Of a stretch of DNA of 14,247 nt, positions 1-7,726 are shown piece by piece. The notes under the pieces were generated by a model that worked only from the letters and a program-made list of their open reading frames with translations, ran no database searches and was not told the DNA's origin. Origin of the DNA: Oehlia diaphana (lineage: Eukaryota; Glomeromycota; Glomeromycetes; Glomerales; Glomeraceae); assembly GCA_003833135.1 (NCBI GenBank), contig QZLH01001749.1, forward strand, positions 1 through 14,247. Direction: 5' to 3'. Every line of letters begins with the position of its first letter. The first letter of the stretch is position 1. Both the position numbers and the translations under genes were made by a program.

Positions 1-991
1 TATAATCAATTCCGCAGCAGATGGTGTTTTCGTCTTCTCTATTGATCAACATAAACTTAAGGTTATAGAATCGGATGGAATATATCTTAAACCAACCATA
101 ATTAAAAAATTACCCGTCGCCGTCGGTCAACGTTATTCCGTAATTGTTGATGCTAACCAACCAATTGGAAACTATTTTATTCGTGGAACTCTAGATAGAA
201 GATGTACTCCAAATAATAATGCGACAATTAATTTTAATTCCGCTATCGATTGGGATGGTCTTGGTATACTTCATTATGAAGGTGCAAAAAATAGACCAAA
301 TTCGAAAGAATTCGATGATGATTTTACTCCTTGTCGTGATCTTGACAAAAAACATTTAAAACCTATTAAACCTATCACTAAATATGATGGTCATGTTACT
401 GATTTTGTTAATATTACTATTACGTTCGGAACGGATAAGAATCAAAGATTAGAAGCTTTAATTAATAACTCTTCATTCGTACCTCAAATGTATGATCCAA
501 CGGTCAATAAAATCACAAGAGATATCGCTGCTAAAGATTTACCAAAAGATCAGAATTCTGTAATTTTTAATCACAATGGTGGTATTGCAGAAATTTACGT
601 GAAAAACGATAACGCTGCCGACCATCCATTTCACATGCATGGACATGTATTCGCTATAATGTATGTTGGTGAAAAAGGTGATGTCCCTGATGAAAGCAAA
701 TATAACAAGAAAAATCCTGTCGTTCGTGATACTGTAACTATACCTGGAAATGGATTTTTGGTTATTCGTTTCATCACTGATAATCCTGGTGTTTGGGCTT
801 TCCATTGTCACATTGAATGGCATGTCGAACTTGGTATGGTTTTGGGAATTATAGAACTTCAAGATACTTTGAAAAAAGAAACTATACCGGAGGATGTCGT
901 TTCTTTATGCTTAGAAAATAATCTACAAAAGAGGACAACTCGAAAAATGTTAAATTCAATTGTAATTAATGAAATTAGAAGTGACGATTAA
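1..991 (+). CDS. Multicopper oxidase (laccase/ferroxidase type), 3' part
   Basis: The frame is open from base 2 to the TAA at 989-991 (329 codons, no intron), so the 5' end lies outside the window. Residues 1-95 look like the second cupredoxin domain and residues 125-300 the third. Copper ligands are visible: HPFHMHGH at residues 208-215 (nt 623-646) supplies T1, T2 and T3 histidines, and HCHIEWHVELGM at 268-279 (nt 803-838) supplies the T3/T1 His-Cys-His pair, a T1 His and an axial Met. Family knowledge: such enzymes oxidise phenolics or Fe(II)/Cu(I) with reduction of oxygen to water. NAT, NIT and NSS sequons fit a secreted protein. The chain ends in RSDD with no hydrophobic C-terminal segment, so it lacks the membrane anchor typical of yeast Fet3. 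Laccase versus ferroxidase substrate cannot be decided from this part. Codons are clearly less AT-rich than the flanks. Confidence 0.93.
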   Translation, partial: IINSAADGVFVFSIDQHKLKVIESDGIYLKPTIIKKLPVAVGQRYSVIVDANQPIGNYFIRGTLDRRCTPNNNATINFNSAIDWDGLGILHYEGAKNRPNSKEFDDDFTPCRDLDKKHLKPIKPITKYDGHVTDFVNITITFGTDKNQRLEALINNSSFVPQMYDPTVNKITRDIAAKDLPKDQNSVIFNHNGGIAEIYVKNDNAADHPFHMHGHVFAIMYVGEKGDVPDESKYNKKNPVVRDTVTIPGNGFLVIRFITDNPGVWAFHCHIEWHVELGMVLGIIELQDTLKKETIPEDVVSLCLENNLQKRTTRKMLNSIVINEIRSDD

Positions 992-1025
992 AAATTAGTC
1001 AATAGATATTTTAAATATTTTTTAA

Positions 1026-1031
1026 AATAAA
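1026..1031 (+). terminator. Candidate poly(A) signal of the multicopper oxidase gene
   Basis: An AATAAA hexamer lies 35 nt downstream of the oxidase stop codon on the same strand. Position and sequence fit a cleavage/polyadenylation signal, but such hexamers are common by chance in DNA this AT-rich. Confidence 0.45.
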
Positions 1032-1352
1032 TCATTATAACTAAATCAATAATAATAATAATTAATAATAATAATTTTAGTACACTGTTATTTTTTTCTT
1101 TGATTTCACAAAAAAATTTTTCTCGCATTTTATTTTTTCATTAGATAACAACTGAAACTTTCAATGTATCACACATATATACTGCATAATATATGAGAGA
1201 ACCATCATTTTAAAAATAATAAAATTCGTTTAAAATTTTTATAATTTTATAATAATATTTTCGTAAAAACTAGTTAAGCGATTAAATGAGGACATTATTT
1301 TCTATTAACTCGCCATTACTGGCTGCGGACAGTTTTGTATGGCAAGCCGAAC

Positions 1353-1460
1353 TATCAGGCATTGTGCGGTGAAAAATCAAGCATGGATTGACAAAATGTT
1401 ACACCGTGCCTGACATTTGCTTGATGTTTATCTGTACGTGCTTGATATTTTTATCTGTTG
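1353..1460. repeat. Small inverted/direct repeat cluster in a GC-richer island
   Basis: Within otherwise AT-rich DNA, 1290-1500 is noticeably GC-richer. ATCAAGCA at 1376-1383 is the inverse of TGCTTGAT at 1418-1425 and at 1439-1446. The stretches 1418-1438 and 1439-1460 form an imperfect tandem pair of about 21 bp beginning TGCTTGAT and ending ATCTGT plus a few bases. TCAGGCA (about 1355) and TGCCTGA (about 1407) add a further imperfect dyad. This resembles a fragment of a palindromic mobile element, but no ends or coding capacity can be identified. Confidence 0.5.
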
Positions 1461-1593
1461 TAATACCTAAGCCCGTGATGAGTCACGTTGCCACCTTAGA
1501 TATTAACAAAATAATACTTTATTAATAATAAAACGTTAATACATTTATATGCTTGGTTTAATAATATAAGTTAATAAAATAATTAATTTTAAT

Positions 1594-1875
1594 TCAATTC
1601 TTCCAAAGACGATCCCCCTTCCAAAGGTCAATATCGACCTCTATTTATAATTTCTCAAGATTAAGTATATTCTTACTACGTCTCATGTCAGAAAAGGAAT
1701 TTCCTCTTTCGTAAATTTTATAAAATTCTTTGATCTTGAAGTTTCAATGATTTATTGGTCTTTCTTGGACAAAATATCTCATCTCCTTTTCCCAATTTAT
1801 CTTTTTCAAATTTAATTTTCTGATGGTATTTCCAAATTTTAATAAATTATTCCTTACGTTTCCAGACGATAAAGA
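1594..1875 (-). pseudogene. Decayed reading frame of unknown identity
   Basis: On the minus strand one frame runs from 1875 to a TGA at 1594-1596, interrupted only by TGA (1744-1746) and TAA (1645-1647). That is about 90 readable codons where random DNA of this composition should give stops about every 15 codons. The conceptual text has protein-like composition, including segments such as NWEKEMRYFVQERP and FYKIYERGNSFSDMRRSK, and ends with LWKGDRLWKN. I do not recognise the family. It could be the tail of a transposon-encoded or recently lost gene; chance openness is the alternative. Confidence 0.35.
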
Positions 1876-2119
1876 TTACATCACTAATAATTTGTCATCA
1901 TATTACTAGATATAGATAATCCTTTAGTTCTGGTACCACATTAGTTTAACGTCATCTCGGACGCTACATTTATCACATGATCAAAAATAAAACTATAAAA
2001 ATAAAATTAATATAATAAGAAATTTGTTAAAAAAATTTTTATGAAATTAAAAAAAAAATGCTAAAAATTAAAGTTAAAAATGGAAACAAAAAGTATCAAA
2101 GAAAATTATTAAATAAAAC

Positions 2120-2145
2120 AAAAAAAAAAAAAAAAAAAAAAAAAA
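2120..2145. repeat. Poly(A) run of 26
   Basis: Twenty-six consecutive A residues. It could be the tail of an old retroposed copy inserted on the plus strand, or a plain mononucleotide microsatellite. No target-site duplication was identified. Confidence 0.9.
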
Positions 2146-2180
2146 TACTAATGATTAATCTTTATTTTATTACTTTGTAG

Positions 2181-2260
2181 GCGAGCCAGCTCAAGCTTTT
2201 TCGAGCCAGCTTGTCAAGCATCAAGCCAATTTATTAAGTATGGCTTGGCTCATGTGGAGC
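2181..2260. repeat. GAGCCAGC direct/inverted repeat cluster
   Basis: CGAGCCAGCTCAAGC (2182-2196) recurs as CGAGCCAGCTTGTCAAGC (2202-2219). A TGGCTTGGCTC stretch (2241-2251) is an imperfect inverse of these GAGCC units. The block stands out as GC-rich against its surroundings and follows the poly(A) run at 2120-2145 closely. Its function is unknown. Confidence 0.55.
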
Positions 2261-2386
2261 TTTACTAGTACATAAAATTTGCTTAATTACTATGCTATTT
2301 AGGATTCTATCATAGTTTTTTTTAATTTTATCTTAATCTTATTAATGTAATTTAATATTATTATAATTTATAAAAAAAGATCTCTA

Positions 2387-3000
2387 ATGAAAATTATTAA
2401 AAAAAAAAAAATTTACAAGCCAAAATTCTCGATACCCTTATTAAAAAAACTATTTTCAATAAAATTTTCTATTGAGACTTCTAACAAAATTCTCCATCAA
2501 AAAAATAAAAAAACTTTCAACCAACAATTCTCTAATGAAATTCTCAATCAAAAAAAATATCCCCGATTAAGAAAAATTTCTAACGAAAACATCAAAAAAC
2601 ATAATTTCCCTATTAAAAATAAATTCAAAGAATTCTTACCTGTTAAAAAATTCTCAAACGAATTTCTATCAAAAAAAAAAAAACTTCCCTCCTATTAAAA
2701 AAAGAATCTTAACCTATTAAAAAAAAAATTCTATGATGAAATTTATAAAAAAAAGATTCTCAGCGAAATTACTTATCTTCCTATTAAAGAAAAATTCTCT
2801 AATAGATTCTCTGTCAAAAAATACTTTCATCTATTAAAAAAATTCCCAAAAAGAAATTCTTTATCAAAGAAAACTCCTTCCTATTAAAAAAAATTCTTAC
2901 TATCAAAAAAAAAAAATCTCATTTGTTAAAAAAAATTTCTGACAAAATTATTTCTATCAAAAAAATCTTTCCTACTAATAAAATTCTCCAATGAATTTTC
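2387..3000. repeat. Degenerate G-poor minisatellite, unit about 50 bp
   Basis: The stretch is built from variants of a unit resembling CTATTAAAAAAA, then TTCTC(T/A)AATGAA, then TTCTCTATCAAAAAA. CTATTAAA begins near 2610, 2692, 2714, 2781, 2831 and 2881; the last three are exactly 50 bp apart. The plus strand has very few G. A 103-codon frame opens at 2387-2698 and reads as a lysine/asparagine-rich chain with repeats like FSNEILNQKK, but it is a by-product of the repeat and is lost when the unit length drifts out of register, so it is not called as a gene. Confidence 0.75.
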
Positions 3001-3003
3001 TAC

Positions 3004-3074
3004 AAAAAAAAAAAAAAAAAAAAAAAAAAAATAAAAAAAAAAATATTAAAAAAAAAAAAAAAAAAAACTAAAAA

Positions 3075-3109
<35 letters not shown>
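3004..3109. repeat. Poly(A)/poly(T) mononucleotide block
   Basis: Runs of A28 (3004-3031), A11 (3033-3043), A20 (3048-3067), T16 (3075-3090) and A19 (3091-3109) follow each other. The adjoining T16 and A19 form an uninterrupted self-complementary stretch able to fold back on itself. Exact lengths are the least reliable part of any assembly here. Confidence 0.9.
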
Positions 3110-3184
3110 CAGAGAAAAAAATTAAATACTATTATTATATAACCAATTCGCCCGATAAAAAATTGACATTTAAACATTATTAAT

Positions 3185-3190
3185 TTTATT
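3185..3190 (-). terminator. Candidate poly(A) signal of the PKA gene
   Basis: TTTATT on the plus strand reads AATAAA on the minus strand, 150 nt beyond the PKA stop codon. Chance occurrence is likely enough that this is tentative. Confidence 0.3.
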
Positions 3191-3266
3191 TATGTAATTT
3201 GGAAAATGTGCAATTAATTTTAATTATTTTTCAGTAATAATAGAAAAGAATTAATTAATTAATTAT

Positions 3267-3305
3267 AATATATATATATAAATATATATATATATAAATT
3301 ATATA
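3267..3305. repeat. (TA)n microsatellite
   Basis: An alternating T/A tract with a few AAA interruptions, just downstream of the PKA stop codon, within its probable 3' untranslated region. Confidence 0.85.
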
Positions 3306-3339
3306 AAAAATAATAAAACCAACCCTTTTTTCGCTCAAA

Positions 3340-4770
3340 TTAAAATGTTGAAAATTTATCCCTAAATACATCATTACAAGGTTTACCGTAAGGTTCTCTT
3401 TCCTCGGGATAAATGTCAAAATTACTTGCATCGCCTTCACCACTAACTTTAGGAATATAAGGAGCTTGTACTTCAAGTTTAATTAACTTATCCCATTCAA
3501 TTCCCTTAAACCATTGATGTGATTTAATATCCTTACTACCGTCCTTTAAATTACCATATCTTTTACTTAAATCACTAGTCAAAAGTCTCTTTAAGAGATC
3601 TTTTGCCGTAGGATCAAAATATGATGGATATTTAATTCTTCCAGCTAATATTTTTTCATATAATCTCATATGATCATCATCATAAAATGGAGGATAACCT
3701 GCTAACATTTCAAATATCAGTACACCTAATGAATACCAATCTACAGCTTTTCCATATCCTTTTGATTGTATAATTTCAGGTGCTAAATAGTCTGGAGTAC
3801 CACATAGCGTCCAGGTTATATCTGGAACATGTTTTGCAAATCCAAAATCTGTGATTTTAATATGTCCATTATTGTCCAATAATAAATTTTCTGGTTTCAA
3901 ATCTCTATAAATAATATCTCTTTCATGTAAATATTCGAATGCAAGTACAACTTCTGCAGCATAAAACTTTGCTACATGATCTGGGAAGCGCTATAATAGA
4001 GGTAATATTTGAAAGGGAAGGTAAAAATAATTAAAATTTAGTTAAATTATTTATGATCTAATAAAATTTGACTGATCAATCAATCTATTAAACTTTAGAA
4101 ACATTCATCCTCTCCCATAATAATATCTTACCTGGTTTTTTCTTAATATGCTGAATAGTTCACCACCAACCACGTAGTCCATCACCATATATAGATTAGC
4201 ACTATCTTGAAAAGTTCCCCATAAATTAACTAAGAAAGGATGTTGAACTTGTTCAAGAATATGTTTTTCATTGTTCGTATGTTCAACTTGTTTTAAACGT
4301 ACAACTTCGGATTTTTTCAACACTTTCATGGCATAAAATCTATTATTATATTTAGATTGAACAAGATGAACTCGACCAAAAGAACCTGTACCTAAGGTAC
4401 GACAGATGTTAAAATCGGAAAGTAAAAATTTAGCATGTGGACTTGGACCTATACTAGGAGTTTGTTGATAGGTGTGGCCACGACTTTTAGTTGAATTAGG
4501 ATGCATGGTTTTAGAATCAGTTGGCGAAGTTGGAGATTGAGTAGCTTGTAGCTTAGCAAAGAATTGTTGTTGTTGAGAATAAGAACTATAAGAAGATGGT
4601 GTAGCAATAGTAGAACTAGAAGTAATAGAATTAGAAGGACTAGACTGTTGTAATAAATAATTATTATTGAAATTAGAGTTATTTTTATTTACTGAAATAT
4701 TTTTTGTTATTATAACATCATTTTTACTTTTATTTGAAGTCGTTGAAGGTTTATTTTTAATATTGAGCAT
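3340..4770 (-). CDS. cAMP-dependent protein kinase catalytic subunit (TPK type)
   Basis: AGC-family Ser/Thr kinase and effector of cAMP signalling. Exons 4770-4132 and 3990-3340 give 429 aa; the 141-nt intron (4131-3991) has donor GTAAGA and acceptor TATAG and is phase 0. The join reads [19 protein letters not shown], as in PKA. Motifs: glycine loop GTGSFG at 127-132, catalytic Lys149 in YAMKV, Glu168, YRDLKPEN at 241-248, DFG at 261-263, activation-loop Thr274 in [14 protein letters not shown], and the PKA-type C-terminal hydrophobic motif FSTF as the last four residues. Residues 1-115 are a Ser/Asn/Gln-rich, probably disordered extension with several S/T-P sites, longer than in animal PKA. 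The start is the first ATG after an in-frame TAA (4792-4794). No catalytic residue is missing. No regulatory subunit gene lies nearby. Confidence 0.95.
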
Positions 4771-5910
4771 ATTTTTTTTTTTGAATAAAAATTATTTTTG
4801 ATGTAATATAAAGTAGTAGTGTTATTTACGTTATGCAAAAAGAACAGTAAAAGAAATATTGAATTTCCCTGAATTTATGTAGTGTATCCGGTAAAAAAAA
4901 GTTAAAATTTTGGGTTTTTATTTTATATAACAACTAGCAATTTATTTTAGTTTGGGAAAAGATGATCAAATTAAGTAAATGCCGAATTAACAAAAATGGG
5001 GGTAGCATATATAGAAATATAAATTAAGATTTTTGAACTAAACCTTTTTATTATAAGAAGATGACTTTATTTAATAATACGAAACAAGTTTTTTTTATTC
5101 AATAAAAAAAGAAAGCAGTGCTCAAAACAAAATATTCAAACAAATAAATTATTTCTAAATAAAGTAAGTAATTTATAATTAAACACATCAATCAAACAAC
5201 AAAGAACATAAAAAATATATATATATTAATCTAAAGTTAAAACCTGTTATCCTGTTCCCGTGATGTTGATTGTCTCAAATAATGATCCGTATCCGTCACA
5301 GATCTTGTGTGACTATCCAAAAACAATATTTTGACGCTCCGACCCATTATTCTCATTCAATTTTTACTTAATAAGTTAATCATAAAAGTAAACCAATTAT
5401 TTTATGTACTACGTTTTTTTTTTCATTTTTTATTAGTTATCGAAATAATTTACAAATATTAAAAGAAAATATTATTCTATCGAGTATTAATAATAACCAA
5501 TTTTTTACGAACAAAAAGGGTAAGAAATAAAAAATTTTTTAAATTTTTGTTTGATCCATTATTTAATGATGAATTGATGATAGATGCACGTATTGTATAT
5601 ATGCTTCATAAGATTAAACTTTTCTATAACTTGTTCGTAACAATGTATATGTATAGTTTAATAATAAACCGTCGAAGTTATTATAGATGTATATAAATAG
5701 CTTATTGTAAATCCTATAATAGTATAAAGTAAATGTATGTATTATACCACAAGAATGAATTGACTGTGTGCCTCATTTGTTATTAAATTATTAACCCAGA
5801 TTTAGAGAACAGTTAAAATTATATTATTAATATAATCTCGCATTAATGAAATCAAAAGTTATATTTATATAAGTTACCGTTAAAATAATAATTTATAGCT
5901 AAAAATAAAT
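4771..5910. promoter_or_regulatory. AT-rich upstream region of the PKA gene
   Basis: No gene was found here. The region should contain the minus-strand PKA promoter and 5' leader. The base context just before the ATG is A-rich, as in many fungal leaders. A GC-richer patch at 5240-5350 holds the dyad GTCACA-N7-TGTGAC (5295-5313), which could bind a dimeric factor. The rest is AT-rich DNA with short AT microsatellites (for example 5214-5225). Confidence 0.4.
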
Positions 5911-6684
5911 GAAGAAAACGAGCTGATTAGTTCTGCAAGAAAATCGAGAAATATTCAAGAAAAAATCGAGTTCTAGATTGAAAATCTCAATAATATATCT
6001 GGGAAATATTAAAAATCAAATTGAAGAAAAGCAAAAAGAAATAGATAAAATTGCTCGTTATAAATATATTACTATTATTGGTAATGCATTAGTTCACAAT
6101 AAGTGGCGGTTTGCCATTAACTAGCAATTCACAAGAGGGAGGTACTGTATGTTATCTCAGTTACAAGTGATTTATTTGCGTTAGCTGCTTATAATTATTT
6201 TACCGAAAAAAAAAACTAAGATTACGAGATGATAAAAAAGAACTGGAAAAAAAAAAGTATGAAACAAAGAAGTCAAATTTTCCAGAGATCGGAGGAGTTG
6301 TGTTGAGGTGAATTGTCAGACATTTCTGAGAATTTACTTTTACTAAAAAAGATGGTAACAAATAAACATTAACGATATTTGATATACCACCATCGACGTT
6401 ATTTGGTTTCATGATACAGCAGATTCCGCAGTTTGAACAAACATCACCGCTGAGGAAGTGTTGTTATATAGCAACTCTATTAGATAAAAGCAGGAAAAGA
6501 AAAAGATGAAAAAAAAGGTAGAGGCTATTAACGAAAAGCAACAAAACTAACTTTAATATATGAAGAAATATTGCAAAAATGGAAAAAGCGAATGCGATAA
6601 AAGACTTTTTGAGAAAGTACTCGATTATCATTAAAAGAATTTGAAGCTGAACATCATCAGTCATTAAAAAAAATCCAAGAATAA
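5911..6684 (+). pseudogene. Frameshifted relic of a coiled-coil-rich gene
   Basis: Several plus-strand fragments in different frames read like one decayed protein. Frame 1 from 5911 gives EENELISSARKSRNIQEKIEF before TAG at 5974. Frame 2 (6005-6124) gives NIKNQIEEKQKEIDKIARYK and continues to a stop. Frame 1 (6136-6219) gives VISVTSDLFALAAYNYFTEK. After slippage in an A10 run (6206-6215), frame 3 gives LRLRDDKKELEKKKYETKK until TGA at 6309. A last piece (6625-6684) reads SLKEFEAEHHQSLKKIQE. Glu/Lys heptad-like stretches suggest a coiled coil. I cannot name the family. At least four frame changes and several stops mean that no intact product is possible. Confidence 0.5.
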
Positions 6685-7726
6685 ATATGACGAATCTGCT
6701 TCTATTTAAACTAGTACAATATTATATGTTTATTTTTTCTTTATTATTTTTGTATTTTTATTACATTATCTTTTTTCAATTCTTTCGGCCGGTTTGTTAA
6801 TTTGCATTTGAACATCTAAGCAATTACAAGTCGATTCAAGCTAAGTTATAATTATTTTTATTAATATTTGCCACAATAAGAGAAATTATAAAAGTGAATT
6901 TAAACTGATCAGATTGAGAAATGTTTGCTTAAACAGAAATTTTTGTTCGTCGATAATAATAAAAAACGAGATTAAACGAAACTAAGAATTTTGTACACAT
7001 AATGTACCCTTCTAAAAAGCAGCAAACTTGTATCATGAGATATTGAGACATGTCATAAAAAAAATGAAAAAAATGAACCCTACGATAAATTATAAATTAA
7101 ACCATTAAAGGTTCTGCAATTTTAACTGATTTTTTAACTATTTTTATTATTAATGTTTCATAGTTATAAATAAAGTTTAATTCTTTATATAAATTTTAAA
7201 AATAAATAAAAAATAATATTCGTTTTTATAGCTCCGGATAAGAAAATAATATATAAAGAAAAATTAACAAAAAAAAGGTATATAAAAAATATATATACAA
7301 CATCGTAAACTGTTCATTCCTTCGATTAACATGCCCAGCAATGTACAGAAGAAAAATATAAATGTACAAATACAATGAACATGAAATAGAAGAATAAAAT
7401 TAAAATTGAAATTAAATAACCTAAGAGAGAAAAAATTACTCTGCCCATTACAAAAGAAAAAAAATAATTTTTCTACCTCCATTACAGAAAAAAATTAATG
7501 CAAAATAACTTCTTACTATTGTTAATGTTAACTCCAACTTTTTTTTTTTATAATATAGTGAATATTTTGATAATTCTATTCTATCGTATTGAACGAGAAG
7601 AAAGCTAATACAATGTCAAAATCTTTGTAATTATAAAATCTCCTAGATATAAGTTAAATAAGTAATTGTAATATGAAATATTGAAATAAAATAAATATAT
7701 ATAAAATATTTTACACTTAATAGTAA
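6685..7726. other. AT-rich intergenic stretch
   Basis: Between the coiled-coil relic and the 3' end of the CLA4-like gene I see no supported gene, tRNA or mobile element. The part nearest 7726 would hold the 3' untranslated region of the minus-strand kinase. Short open frames here are low-complexity Phe/Leu/Ile strings typical of AT-rich DNA. Confidence 0.6.

Noticed and set aside
539..862. Minus-strand open frame of 107 codons
   Set aside because: It lies antisense inside the multicopper oxidase, whose copper motifs prove the plus strand is coding.
2387..2698. Lys/Asn-rich 103-codon frame as a gene
   Set aside because: It coincides with the degenerate minisatellite and has no domain, no composition unlike the repeat and no continuation after the unit shifts register.
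3255..3476. Minus-strand 73-codon frame
   Set aside because: It overlaps the 3' end of the PKA exon in another frame and runs into a (TA)n tract.
6200..6664. Two minus-strand hydrophobic frames (6200-6412, 6464-6664)
   Set aside because: They are Phe/Leu/Ser-rich complements of the A-rich coiled-coil relic on the plus strand.
7264..7482. Minus-strand 72-codon Phe-rich frame
   Set aside because: Low complexity, AT-driven composition, no recognisable motif.
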